Assembly (NCBI GenBank): GCA_963765135.1
Contig: CAVXUX010000001.1
Coordinates: 310,001 to 374,000 of the forward strand
Length of the DNA stretch: 64,000 bases
Direction of reading: 5' to 3'
Source of the DNA: JACVRW01 sp963765135
GTDB taxonomy: Bacteria; Actinomycetota; Thermoleophilia; Solirubrobacterales; Thermoleophilaceae
Shown one piece after another: positions 36,947 to 45,217 of this stretch (position 1 is its first letter; every line of letters starts with the position of its first letter). Position numbers and translations under genes: made by a program. The notes under the pieces were generated by a model. That model saw only the letters and a list, made by a program, of their open reading frames with translations. It ran no database searches and was not told the origin of the DNA.

Positions 36947-39406
36947 TTGGCAGACAAGGCGGATAAGGACGGCAACGCCCCCAAGAAGCGGGGCAAGGGC
37001 AAGCAGGACAACGGGAGCTACGACGCCCAGGACATCACCGTCCTCGAGGGCCTCGAGGCGGTCCGGAAGCGCCCGGGCATGTACATCGGCTCGACCGGCG
37101 CCCGCGGCCTGCACCACCTGATCTACGAGGTTGTCGACAACGCTGTCGACGAGGCCCTGGCCGGCGAGGCTGACGAGGTCCAGATCGTGATCCACCCCGA
37201 CAACTCGGTCACCGTGACCGACAACGGGCGCGGCATCCCGGTCGACACGATGGAGAAGGAGCAGCGTCCCGCGGCTGAGGTCGTGCTCACGGTGCTGCAC
37301 GCCGGCGGCAAGTTCGGCGAGGGCGGCGGCTACAAGGTGTCCGGTGGCCTCCACGGCGTCGGCGTGTCTGTGGTCAACGCGCTGTCCGAGTGGCTCCACC
37401 TCACCGTGTGGCGCGACGGCCACGAGCACACCCAGTCATACGAGCGCGGCACTCCGACGACGGAGCTGACCAAGGGGGCCGAGACCGAGCGGCGCGGCAC
37501 GAGCATCACGTTCCTGCCCGACCTCGAGATCTTCGAGACGATCGAATACGACCGGACGGTGCTCGAACAGCGCTTCCGCGAGATGGCCTTCCTGACGAAG
37601 GGCCTCAAGATCGACTTCACGGACGAGCGCGGCGAGCGCTTTGCGACGAGCTTCAAGTACGACGGCGGCATCGTCGACTTCGTTCACTACCTGCACAGCC
37701 AGGGCACGCGCGAGCCGCTGCACCCGACGGTCGTCTTCATCGAGGACTCGAAGGAGGGCATGGGCGAGGTGGAGGTCGCGCTCCAGTGGAACAACTCCTA
37801 CCAGGAGGCGCTGCTCTCGTTCGCCAACAACATCAACACGCACGAGGGCGGCACGCATCTGTCCGGCTTCCGCTCGGCGCTCACCGGCACGGTCAACAAG
37901 TACGCGCGCCAGGTCGGCGAGCTCAAGGAGAAGGACCCGAACCTGCAGGGCGAGGACGTTCGCGAGGGTCTCACCGCGATCATCTCCGTGAAGATCCAAG
38001 AGCCGCAGTTCGAGGGCCAGACCAAGACCAAGCTCGGCAACCCTCCGGTCGAGGGCTTCGTGCAGGCGGCCGTGAACAAGGGACTCGCAGAGTTCCTCGA
38101 GGAGAACCCCACCGAGGCGCGGGTGATGATCCGCAAGGCGGTCGACGCCGCCCGGGCTCGCGACGCCGCTCGCAAGGCCCGCGACCTGACCCGGCGCAAG
38201 TCCGCGCTGGAGAACTCCACGCTCCCCGGCAAGCTCGCCGATTGCTCGGTGCGCGACCCCGCGCTCGCCGAGATCTTCATCGTCGAGGGCGACTCCGCCG
38301 GCGGCTCGGCCAAGCAGGGCCGCGACCGCAACACGCAGGCGATCCTGCCGCTGCGCGGCAAGATCATCAACGTCGAGAAGAACCGCATCGACAAGGTGCT
38401 CTCCAACAAGGAGATCCAGGCGCTGATCACCGCGATCGGCACCGGCATCCGCGAGGAGTTCGACATCGAGAAGGCGCGCTACCACAAGGTCATCGTCATG
38501 ACCGACGCCGACGTGGACGGCGCCCACATCCGCACGCTCGTGCTGACCTTCCTCTACCGCGAGATGCCCGACCTGATCGACGCCGGCTACGTGTACATCG
38601 CCACACCGCCGCTCTACAAGGTCAAGTCTGGCAAGCAGGACGTCTACATCGAGAAGGAGTCCGAGCTCGAGGAGGTCCTGCTGCGCGACAAGCTCGAGAA
38701 GATGGAGGTCACCGACCGCGAGGGCAAGGCGTTCAGCCTGACCCACGCCCGCTGGCAGAGGTATGGCCGGCTGCTCAAGCAGTACGAGGGCTGGGCGACT
38801 GCGCTGCGCGCCGCGTGGGGCCACGATCCGATCCAGTTCCTGGAGGAGTCCGCGCTGCTCGACGAGGGCGCCACGGACCCCGAGGCCGTGATCGCCCTGC
38901 TCAAGGGCGACGACCCCGAGGGGGAGCCTTTCGAGACGTCGCTGATCAGCGAGGACGAGAACGAGGTCGTCGCGATGGTCATCGAGCGCAAGACCGGCAC
39001 GGCGAAGACCTACAGGCTCGCCCGGGCCCTCTTCTCGACCGCCGAGTACACGGGCTTCATCAAGATCCACAAGGAGCTCGACGCGCTCGCCGGCTTCCCG
39101 CCCTTCCACGTGGTGCTCGGCAAGAAGGAGGGCGACGCCCTCTCGTTCGAGGAGCTGCGCAGCAAGGTGCTGGAGATCTGCCGCGACGGCGTGCCGCTCC
39201 AGCGCTTCAAGGGCCTCGGCGAGATGAACGCCGACCAGCTCTTCGATACCACCATGGACCCGGAGAGCCGAACGCTGCAGCTCGTCACGGTCGACGACGC
39301 CAGCGCGGCGGACCAGGTCTTCTCGATGCTCATGGGCGATGCCGTCGAGCCACGCCGCGAGTTCATCGAGGCGCACGCACGTGAAGTCACCAACCTGGAT
39401 GTGTAG
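36947..39406 (+). CDS. gyrB: DNA gyrase subunit B, with the long insert
   Basis: About 819 residues from TTG 36947, which lies behind GGAAGG; GTG 36899 would add 16. The GHKL ATPase has EVVDNAVDEALAGEADEV and DNGRGIPVD, with KRPGMYIGSTGARGLHHL as N-terminal signature. The TOPRIM domain has IVEGDSAGGSAKQGRDR and VMTDADVDGAHIRTL. Between YIEKESELEEV (about residue 565) and LQRFKGLGEMN (about 752) there is an insert of about 170-175 residues of the kind known from Gram-negative GyrB and absent from mycobacterial GyrB. It supercoils DNA as GyrA2B2. Confidence 0.97.
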   Translation: MADKADKDGNAPKKRGKGKQDNGSYDAQDITVLEGLEAVRKRPGMYIGSTGARGLHHLIYEVVDNAVDEALAGEADEVQIVIHPDNSVTVTDNGRGIPVDTMEKEQRPAAEVVLTVLHAGGKFGEGGGYKVSGGLHGVGVSVVNALSEWLHLTVWRDGHEHTQSYERGTPTTELTKGAETERRGTSITFLPDLEIFETIEYDRTVLEQRFREMAFLTKGLKIDFTDERGERFATSFKYDGGIVDFVHYLHSQGTREPLHPTVVFIEDSKEGMGEVEVALQWNNSYQEALLSFANNINTHEGGTHLSGFRSALTGTVNKYARQVGELKEKDPNLQGEDVREGLTAIISVKIQEPQFEGQTKTKLGNPPVEGFVQAAVNKGLAEFLEENPTEARVMIRKAVDAARARDAARKARDLTRRKSALENSTLPGKLADCSVRDPALAEIFIVEGDSAGGSAKQGRDRNTQAILPLRGKIINVEKNRIDKVLSNKEIQALITAIGTGIREEFDIEKARYHKVIVMTDADVDGAHIRTLVLTFLYREMPDLIDAGYVYIATPPLYKVKSGKQDVYIEKESELEEVLLRDKLEKMEVTDREGKAFSLTHARWQRYGRLLKQYEGWATALRAAWGHDPIQFLEESALLDEGATDPEAVIALLKGDDPEGEPFETSLISEDENEVVAMVIERKTGTAKTYRLARALFSTAEYTGFIKIHKELDALAGFPPFHVVLGKKEGDALSFEELRSKVLEICRDGVPLQRFKGLGEMNADQLFDTTMDPESRTLQLVTVDDASAADQVFSMLMGDAVEPRREFIEAHAREVTNLDV

Positions 39407-39408
39407 CC

Positions 39409-41973
39409 ATGTCGATTGAGCAGCTGACCGGAGGAAACATCGAGCCGCGCGGGCTCGAGGCGGAGATGCGTTCGTCGTATCTCGATTACGCGATGAGCGT
39501 GATCGTGGGCCGCGCGCTGCCGGACGTCCGCGACGGCCTCAAGCCCGTGCACCGGCGGGTGCTGTACTCGATGTACGAGTCGGGCCTTCAGCCCAACCGC
39601 CCGCACCGCAAGTGCGCCAACGTCGTCGGCGGCGTCATGGGGAACTACCACCCCCACGGCGACTCGGCGATCTACGACACGCTCGTCCGCATGGGCCAGA
39701 ACTTCGCCATGCGCTACCCGCTGATCGACCCGCAGGGCAACTTCGGCTCGATCGACAACGACTCGCCGGCGGCCATGCGCTACACCGAGGCGCGCCTCTC
39801 GCGGCTCGCCACGGAGATGCTCCGCGACATCGACGCGGACACCGTCGAGTTCCGGCCCAACTACGACGAGTCGCGCCAGGAGCCGCTCGTCCTGCCGGCG
39901 CGGTTCCCGAACCTGCTCGTCAACGGCTCGTCGGGGATCGCGGTCGGGATGGCCACCAACATCCCGCCGCACAACCTCGCCGAGGCGATCGACGCCGTGG
40001 TGGCGTACGTCGACGACCCGGCGATCGACGTCGCGGGCCTGATGAAGCACCTGAAGGGTCCCGACTTCCCGACCGGCGGCATCATCGTCGGGCACTCCGG
40101 GATTCGCGACGCCTACGAGACCGGTCGCGGCCGCGTGGTCGTCCGCGGCACGGCGCACATCGAGCCGATGGAGCGCGGCAAGGAGCGCATCATCGTCACC
40201 GAGATGCCCTACCAGGTCTACAAGGGCGACGGCCGCGGCGACGGCAGCGGGCTGATGCAGAAGATCGTCGAGCAGGTCCAGAACGGCCGACTCAAGGAGA
40301 TCTCCGACCTCCGCGACGAGTCCGACAAGTCGGGCATCCGGCTCGTGATCGAGCTCAAGCGCAACGAGAACCCGAAGGTCGTCCTCAACAAGCTCTACAA
40401 GCACACCCAGCTCCAGACGACCTTCGGCGTGAACATGGTCGCCCTGGTCGACGGCGTGCCGCGCACGCTCGGCCTGCTGCCGATCGTCAAGAACTACGTC
40501 GATCACCAGAAGGACGTGATCGTCCGGCGCACGAAGCACGAGCTGCGCGAGCGCGAGGCGAGGCTCCACATCCTCGACGGGCTGCTGATCGCGATCTCGA
40601 ACATCGACGAGGTGATCGAGCTGATCCGCGGCTCGCGCGACCCGGACGCCGCGCGCGAGGGGCTGATCGAGCGCTTCGAGCTCTCGCGCCTCCAGGCGCA
40701 GGCGATCCTCGACCTCCGCCTCCAGCGCCTCACCGCCCTGCAGACCGACGAGATCAAGACCGAGCACGCCGAGGTCGTCGAGCGGATCAAGTACCTGCGC
40801 GACATCCTCGGCGACGAGGCCAAGGTGATGGGCCTGATCCGCGAGGAGCTGCTCGAGATCAAGGATGCCTTCGGCGACGACCGGCGGACCAAGATCACCC
40901 ACTCCGAGGACGAGATCGACATCGAGGACCTGATCGCCGACCAGCAGATGGTCATCGCGATCACGCACTCGGGCTACATCAAGACCCTTCCGCTGGCCAC
41001 CTACCGACAGCAGAAGCGCGGCGGCATCGGCGTGACCGGGATGGACATGAAGGACGAGGACTACATCGAGCACCTCTTCGTGTGCTCGACGCACGACTAC
41101 CTCCTGTTCTTCACCAACCGCGGCAAGGTCTACCGCGAGAAGGTCTACGAGCTGCCCGAGGCGCAGCGCACCGCGAAGGGCCGCGCGCTGGTCAACATGC
41201 TGCCGCTGCGCGAAGGCGAGCGGGTGCAGGCCGTCCAGGCCACGCGCGACTTCACCGAGGGCAAGTACCTCGTCTTCGCGACCAAGAAGGGCCAGATCAA
41301 GAAGACCGAGTTCCTCGCCTACAACACGCCGATCAAGGCGGACGGGATCATCGCGATCAAGATCCGCGACGACGACGAGCTCGTGCAGGTGCGCCGCACC
41401 AGCGGGGACGACGACATCATCATGGTCTCCCGCTCGGGTCAGGCCGCGCGCTTCAACGAGGACCAGGTGCGGGCGATGGGCCGAGACACCGGCGGAGTGC
41501 GGGGCATGAACGTCAGCCGCGGCGACAACCGCGTGCTGGCGATGGACGTGATCCGGCCCGACATGGAGCTGCTGGTGGTCACCGAGAACGGCTACGGCAA
41601 GCGCACGGCGATCGAGGAGTACCCGGTCAAGGGGCGGGGGTCGATGGGCGTGAAGACGATCGGGCTGACCGAGAAGAAGGGCGGCCTCGCCGGCGCGCTG
41701 ATGGTGCGCGAGCACCACGACCTGGTGTTCATCTCGCAGAGCGGGATGGTGCAGCGCACCAGCGTGAAGGGCATCTCCAAGCAGGGCCGGCCCGCGCAGG
41801 GCGTGCGCGTGATGAACCTGCGCGACGACGACACCGTCAGCGCGGTCGCGCTGGTCATGGAGGCCGCCGCGGACACGGCGGCGACCGTGCAGGAGGACCT
41901 GCCGGAGCTCGACGCCCCGGAGCCCGAAGCGCCCGAGCCGGAGGCGCCCGAGGGTGACGACTCGGACGGCTGA
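39409..41973 (+). CDS. gyrA: DNA gyrase subunit A
   Basis: An 854-residue protein starting at ATG 39409, two bases after gyrB. The active-site tyrosine is Y125 (AAMRYTEARL). The quinolone-resistance region HPHGDSAIYDTLVRM has the susceptible residues Ser86 and Asp90 (Ser83/Asp87 in E. coli numbering). The C-terminal beta-pinwheel carries the GyrA box QQKRGGIGVTGM. The loop YQVYKGDGRGDGSGLMQK has a short glycine/aspartate-rich insertion compared with the usual YQVNKxxL. The tail is acidic with PEPEAPEPEAPE. Confidence 0.97.
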   Translation: MSIEQLTGGNIEPRGLEAEMRSSYLDYAMSVIVGRALPDVRDGLKPVHRRVLYSMYESGLQPNRPHRKCANVVGGVMGNYHPHGDSAIYDTLVRMGQNFAMRYPLIDPQGNFGSIDNDSPAAMRYTEARLSRLATEMLRDIDADTVEFRPNYDESRQEPLVLPARFPNLLVNGSSGIAVGMATNIPPHNLAEAIDAVVAYVDDPAIDVAGLMKHLKGPDFPTGGIIVGHSGIRDAYETGRGRVVVRGTAHIEPMERGKERIIVTEMPYQVYKGDGRGDGSGLMQKIVEQVQNGRLKEISDLRDESDKSGIRLVIELKRNENPKVVLNKLYKHTQLQTTFGVNMVALVDGVPRTLGLLPIVKNYVDHQKDVIVRRTKHELREREARLHILDGLLIAISNIDEVIELIRGSRDPDAAREGLIERFELSRLQAQAILDLRLQRLTALQTDEIKTEHAEVVERIKYLRDILGDEAKVMGLIREELLEIKDAFGDDRRTKITHSEDEIDIEDLIADQQMVIAITHSGYIKTLPLATYRQQKRGGIGVTGMDMKDEDYIEHLFVCSTHDYLLFFTNRGKVYREKVYELPEAQRTAKGRALVNMLPLREGERVQAVQATRDFTEGKYLVFATKKGQIKKTEFLAYNTPIKADGIIAIKIRDDDELVQVRRTSGDDDIIMVSRSGQAARFNEDQVRAMGRDTGGVRGMNVSRGDNRVLAMDVIRPDMELLVVTENGYGKRTAIEEYPVKGRGSMGVKTIGLTEKKGGLAGALMVREHHDLVFISQSGMVQRTSVKGISKQGRPAQGVRVMNLRDDDTVSAVALVMEAAADTAATVQEDLPELDAPEPEAPEPEAPEGDDSDG

Positions 41974-42000
41974 CGCGTCTGCTTCAATGGGATCACCAGG

Positions 42001-42134
42001 GAAAGGAGGTGGTCCAAACTGAGTGACAGTCTTATTGGGACCCTGGAGGTGTCCGGCCGTTAGATCGGTGCTGGACCCCGTCTAGCGGAGTCCAACCCGA
42101 GACACCGTCGGCGAAGAGGGCGAGGATTGGTCCC
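42001..42134 (+). ncRNA. Candidate structured intergenic RNA with mini-ORF behind gyrA
   Basis: AAAGGAGGTGGTCC at 42002-42015 is a near-perfect complement of the 16S rRNA 3' end. Eight bases later CTG 42019 opens a 14-codon frame ending TAG at 42061-42063; GTG 42023 opens an alternative 20-codon frame ending at 42085. Nested pairings follow: GGGACC (42037-42042) with GGTCCC (42129-42134); GGTGTC-CGG (42048-42056) with CCG-A-GACACC (42097-42106); and a hairpin GGACCCCG/CGGAGTCC (42073-42093). The combination looks like a translated leader or small RNA. I cannot name a known family. Confidence 0.55.
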
Positions 42135-42177
42135 TCTGGCCGCAGTACTCGACGCCGACCATGTCCAGCAGCGTTTG

Positions 42178-42205
42178 CGAGGGGCGCCCTACGGGGCGCC
42201 CCTCG
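42178..42205. terminator. Bidirectional hairpin terminator
   Basis: CGAGGGGCGCCC, loop TACG, GGGCGCCCCTCG: a perfect 12-bp stem at the convergent junction of the gyrA/structured-RNA unit and the leftward RibD-type gene, whose stop codon lies within it. No T-tract, but very stable. Confidence 0.75.
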
Positions 42206-42746
42206 TGCCGTAACGGACGTACACGACGCCGCTGTCGAAGCGGTGCTCGTCCATCAGCTCGAGCGGCACGCGCACGCCGTCGGGCAGCGCCGGCTTGCCG
42301 CCGCCGACCACGATCGGGTTCACGAACAGGTGCAGCTCGTCGACCAGCCCGGCTTCGATCGCCGCGGCCGCGAGCGCGGCACCGCCGACCGACAGGTCGC
42401 GCTCGCTCGAGGCCTTCAGCTCGCGCACGGCGTCGGGGTCGAAGCTGCGCTCGAGCCGCGTCCGTGCGCTGGTGACCGCCTCCAGCGTCGCGGAGTAGAC
42501 GACCTTCTCGGTGGCCTGCCAGATCTCGGTGTAGTCGCGCATGACCGGGGCCGGGTCGGCCATCGTCTCCCAGGCGACCATCGTCTCGTACATCCGCCGT
42601 CCGTACAGGTAGGTGCCGACCGACCGCTCGAGGTCGTTGACGAACGCGTGCACCTGCTCGTCGGGTCTGGCCCAGTCGAACTTGCCGTCCTCGTCCTCCG
42701 TGTACCCGTCCAGCGACGCGATCGCGGCGTAGATCAGCTTCGCCAT
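42189..42746 (-). CDS. RibD C-terminal/dihydrofolate-reductase-fold reductase
   Basis: A 185-residue protein. It has LIYAAIASLDGYTEDEDGKFDWARP, a TYLYGRRMYETMVAWE segment, DLSVGGAALAAAAIEAGLVDEL and VNPIVVGGGKPALP. These are the nucleotide-binding and catalytic-face motifs of the YyaP/RibD-C reductase family, stand-alone NADPH-dependent enzymes of mostly unknown substrate. It is too divergent to call folA. Start ATG 42746, three bases from the next gene's stop. Confidence 0.85.
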   Translation of the reverse strand: MAKLIYAAIASLDGYTEDEDGKFDWARPDEQVHAFVNDLERSVGTYLYGRRMYETMVAWETMADPAPVMRDYTEIWQATEKVVYSATLEAVTSARTRLERSFDPDAVRELKASSERDLSVGGAALAAAAIEAGLVDELHLFVNPIVVGGGKPALPDGVRVPLELMDEHRFDSGVVYVRYGTRGAP

Positions 42747-42748
42747 GC

Positions 42749-43198
42749 CTAGGGAGTGGTCTCGGTCGTGTCCGTCTGGGTGTTCTCGTCCGCTGCCTGC
42801 TCGAGGTCCTCCACGCGCGACTGGAGGTCGTCCACGTCCTTGCCGATCGCCTCGAGCTGGTCGGACGTCTTGCTCGCCGCGTTCTCCACCTTCTTCAGGC
42901 GCTGGTCGAGCTTCGTCACGTCCTCCGCCGGCGCCAGCTCGTCGACGCGCCCCTCGAGGTCGTCGAGCCGGTTCGCGAGCTCACGCTGGTCGCGGGTGAG
43001 CTGGCTGGTGGTCTGCGCGGTCTGCTCGTCGTTGCTGGCGTCGTTGGCCTTGACCAGCGCGATCACGGCGATCGCGGTGGCCGCTACCGCCCACACGCCG
43101 GCGACCAGCAGCCAGCGCCGCAGGCTGCGGAGATCGTCGGTGGTGGCGGGCTTGGCTTCGACCGCGGGTGGCGGGACCTCAGGCGGGTCGCCCGTCAC
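42749..43198 (-). CDS. Single-pass membrane protein with coiled coil
   Basis: A 149-residue protein. A proline-rich cytoplasmic N-terminus leads to one membrane helix (LLVAGVWAVAATAIAVIALV) and then about 90 residues of heptad-rich coiled coil (LTRDQRELANRLDDLEGRVD; LDQRLKKVENAASKTSDQL) with a Thr/Asp tail. Start GTG 43198 in a GTGA overlap with the HNH gene. No family recognised. It could be a membrane-tethered scaffold. Confidence 0.65.
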   Translation of the reverse strand: MTGDPPEVPPPAVEAKPATTDDLRSLRRWLLVAGVWAVAATAIAVIALVKANDASNDEQTAQTTSQLTRDQRELANRLDDLEGRVDELAPAEDVTKLDQRLKKVENAASKTSDQLEAIGKDVDDLQSRVEDLEQAADENTQTDTTETTP

Positions 43199-43800
43199 GC
43201 CGCCACCAGGTACTGCTCCCAGGCCGCAGGGATCGTCGGGGTGGCGACGTGGATGAAGATCGTGGCGCTGGGGGCCTTCGGCTTGCGCGCCGGCACCATG
43301 TTCGCCTGGCGCGGCAGGCGGTCGCCCTTGCGCCGGTTGCAGGGCGCGCAGCAGGTCACGATGTTGTCCCAGGTCGAGCGCCCGCCCTTCGAGCGCGGGA
43401 CCACGTGGTCGACCGTGAGGTGGCCGCGCTCATGGCCGCAGTACTGGCAGGTCCAGCGGTCGCGGGCGAACACGGCGCGGCGTGTGATCTTGCGCCGGTG
43501 GGCGTCGCGCGGGATGCGCACGTAGGCCAGCAGGCGGATCACCACCGGCCGAGCGAGCGTGAGGTTCTCGGCGTGCAGCGCCCAGTCGCCCTCCTCGAGG
43601 ATCTCGGCCCGGTTCTTGAGGATCAGCACGGCGGCGCGGCGGACGGTGCAGACGTTGATCGGCTCGAAGCTCGCGTTGAGCACCAGCACCCGGCCGGTCG
43701 AGCTAGTGCGCTGCGCGGGCCGGCCGGCCCCGTGCAGCGCGGGCGCAGGGCCTGGTTCCGAGTCCCCCGCCTCGGCTACGCGCATGCGGTCCGTGCTCAC
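43195..43800 (-). CDS. HNH endonuclease-domain protein
   Basis: About 201 residues. The N-terminal part (VLVLNASFEPINVCTVRRA) and the HNH core with zinc cysteines CQYCG, HLTVDHVVPRSKGG and CAPCNRRKGDRLP match the stand-alone actinobacterial HNH proteins of the McrA-like group. These conserved chromosomal HNH genes are not obviously mobile, and their role is unknown. The start may be GTG 43800 or ATG 43785. Confidence 0.88.
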   Translation of the reverse strand: MSTDRMRVAEAGDSEPGPAPALHGAGRPAQRTSSTGRVLVLNASFEPINVCTVRRAAVLILKNRAEILEEGDWALHAENLTLARPVVIRLLAYVRIPRDAHRRKITRRAVFARDRWTCQYCGHERGHLTVDHVVPRSKGGRSTWDNIVTCCAPCNRRKGDRLPRQANMVPARKPKAPSATIFIHVATPTIPAAWEQYLVAA

Positions 43801-43819
43801 TGCCACGACGACGCCCAGT

Positions 43820-44659
43820 TTAGCCAGGCGGGCCCGCGGCAATCGTGTACGACCCGAGAACGCGCAGCTCCTCGACCTGCCCGCGCAGGGCGGCCAGCGC
43901 GTCGGCGACGGGTGGGTGGGTGGCCCCGCCTTCGAGGTCGACGAAGAACATGTAGTGGCCGAGCGAGGTCCGGCGCGGACGCGACTCGATGCGGGTCAGG
44001 TTCACGCCGCGGTCCGCGAGCTCCTGCAGCGCGTGCACCAGCCAGCCCGGCGACTGGTCGCCGCCGCCCCAGAACACCAGCGACGTCTTCGACCCGGGCT
44101 CCGCGGCATCCGCCTCCGCGGCGAGCCAGACGAAGCGCGTCTCGTTGTCGGGGTGGTCCTCGACGTCGGCAGCCAAGACCCGGCATCCGTAGAGCTCCGC
44201 CGCCAGGCGCGATCCGAGCGCGACCTCCGGGTCCGACGAGTCGCGCACCGACACGACCGCGTCCGCCGTGGAAGGCGCCACCACGAGCTCGGCGCCGGCC
44301 AGCCGCTCGCGCAGGAAGCGCCGGCACTGGGCGGTGGCCTGTGGGTGCGAGATCACCCGCTCGACGTCGGCCAGGTCGAGGTCGCGCGCAGCGACAACGC
44401 AATGGTGGATCGGGTGCACCACCTCGGCCACGATGCGGACGTCGGTGGCCTCGAGCGCAAGCGTGTCGAGCGTCACCGCCACCGCGCCCTCGAGCGCGTT
44501 CTCGATCGGCACCACGGCGCGGTCGACCTCGCGGTCGTGCACGGCCATCACGGCGTCGTAGATCGTCGGGTACGGCACCTCCTCGACGCCCCCGGGCGCG
44601 GACGCGCGCAGGGCCTCCTCGCTGTAGGTCCCCGCGGGACCCAGGTAGCCGACCCGCAT
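43820..44659 (-). CDS. pheA: Prephenate dehydratase
   Basis: A 279-residue protein. Catalytic domain: VGYLGPAGTYSEEALR, VVPIENALEGAVAVTLD and HPQATAQCRRFLRE with the essential Thr/Ser region. C-terminal ACT domain: LVHALQELADRGVNLTRIESRPRR and YMFFVDLEGG, including the ESRP motif for phenylalanine feedback. It converts prephenate to phenylpyruvate. It has no chorismate mutase domain, as usual in Actinobacteria. Start ATG 44659 in a TGATG overlap. Confidence 0.95.
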   Translation of the reverse strand: MRVGYLGPAGTYSEEALRASAPGGVEEVPYPTIYDAVMAVHDREVDRAVVPIENALEGAVAVTLDTLALEATDVRIVAEVVHPIHHCVVAARDLDLADVERVISHPQATAQCRRFLRERLAGAELVVAPSTADAVVSVRDSSDPEVALGSRLAAELYGCRVLAADVEDHPDNETRFVWLAAEADAAEPGSKTSLVFWGGGDQSPGWLVHALQELADRGVNLTRIESRPRRTSLGHYMFFVDLEGGATHPPVADALAALRGQVEELRVLGSYTIAAGPPG

Positions 44660-45174
44660 CAGCCCGGGTGTGCGGCGGACGCGCCGGCCATCGCGTCCTC
44701 GATCGCCTGGTGCTCCTCGGGCGACAGCTCGAGCTCCGACTCGCCCTCGCGCACCTGCTTCACGTACACCCGCGCCTGGTCGCGGTGGAGGATCGAGGAC
44801 ACGACCACGCCGGTGCGGCGCGTGTCGAGCAGCGCCATCGTGCTCGACTGCTGCCCCGACATCTCGCCCATCGCGTCGTAGCGCACCAGCGAGGTGTAGG
44901 CGACGCAGCCGTCGATGCGGTGCTCCGCCGTGGCCATGCGCTCCTCCAGCCGCGTGGCGGTCTCTTCGACCCAGTCCCGCAGCTGGACGAATGCCTCCTG
45001 GATCTGGGCGGCGTGCGCGACCAGGTCGGCCTGGCCCTCGCCCATCACGGTCTTCTGAGCGGCCCGCAGCCGCCGCAGCTTCACCGCCAGCACGATCGCC
45101 CACAGCAGCGCCACGGTCCCGACGCCCGCGGCGGCGAGCGCGACGATGCCTTGAGTGGTGGTCAGATCGTCCAC
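44659..45174 (-). CDS. DUF4446-family membrane protein
   Basis: A 171-residue protein with one N-terminal membrane helix (IVALAAAGVGTVALLWAIVLAV), a coiled-coil stretch and the DUF4446 core: YTSLVRYDAMGEMSGQQSSTMALLD, VVVSSILHRDQARVYVKQV and LSPEEHQAI. It occurs in many Firmicutes and Actinobacteria near chromosome-segregation or wall genes, with no known function. Start GTG 45174. Confidence 0.88.
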   Translation of the reverse strand: MDDLTTTQGIVALAAAGVGTVALLWAIVLAVKLRRLRAAQKTVMGEGQADLVAHAAQIQEAFVQLRDWVEETATRLEERMATAEHRIDGCVAYTSLVRYDAMGEMSGQQSSTMALLDTRRTGVVVSSILHRDQARVYVKQVREGESELELSPEEHQAIEDAMAGASAAHPG

Positions 45175-45217
45175 GCGGCCAGGTTACTGCGCGGTCCCGC
45201 GGAGCCGTGCGAACCGA

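Noticed and set aside
39010..41718. Very long open frames antisense to gyrA (about 900 codons) and gyrB (about 650 codons), and a +2 frame inside gyrA of about 780 codons
   Set aside because: Their translations are dominated by Arg, Ala, Gly, Leu, Val and Asp with no motifs. They are the expected by-product of G/C-rich third codon positions in long conserved genes.
43195..43800. HNH protein as a homing endonuclease or restriction enzyme
   Set aside because: There is no intron, intein, methylase or mobile-element context, and it matches the conserved chromosomal HNH proteins of Actinobacteria.
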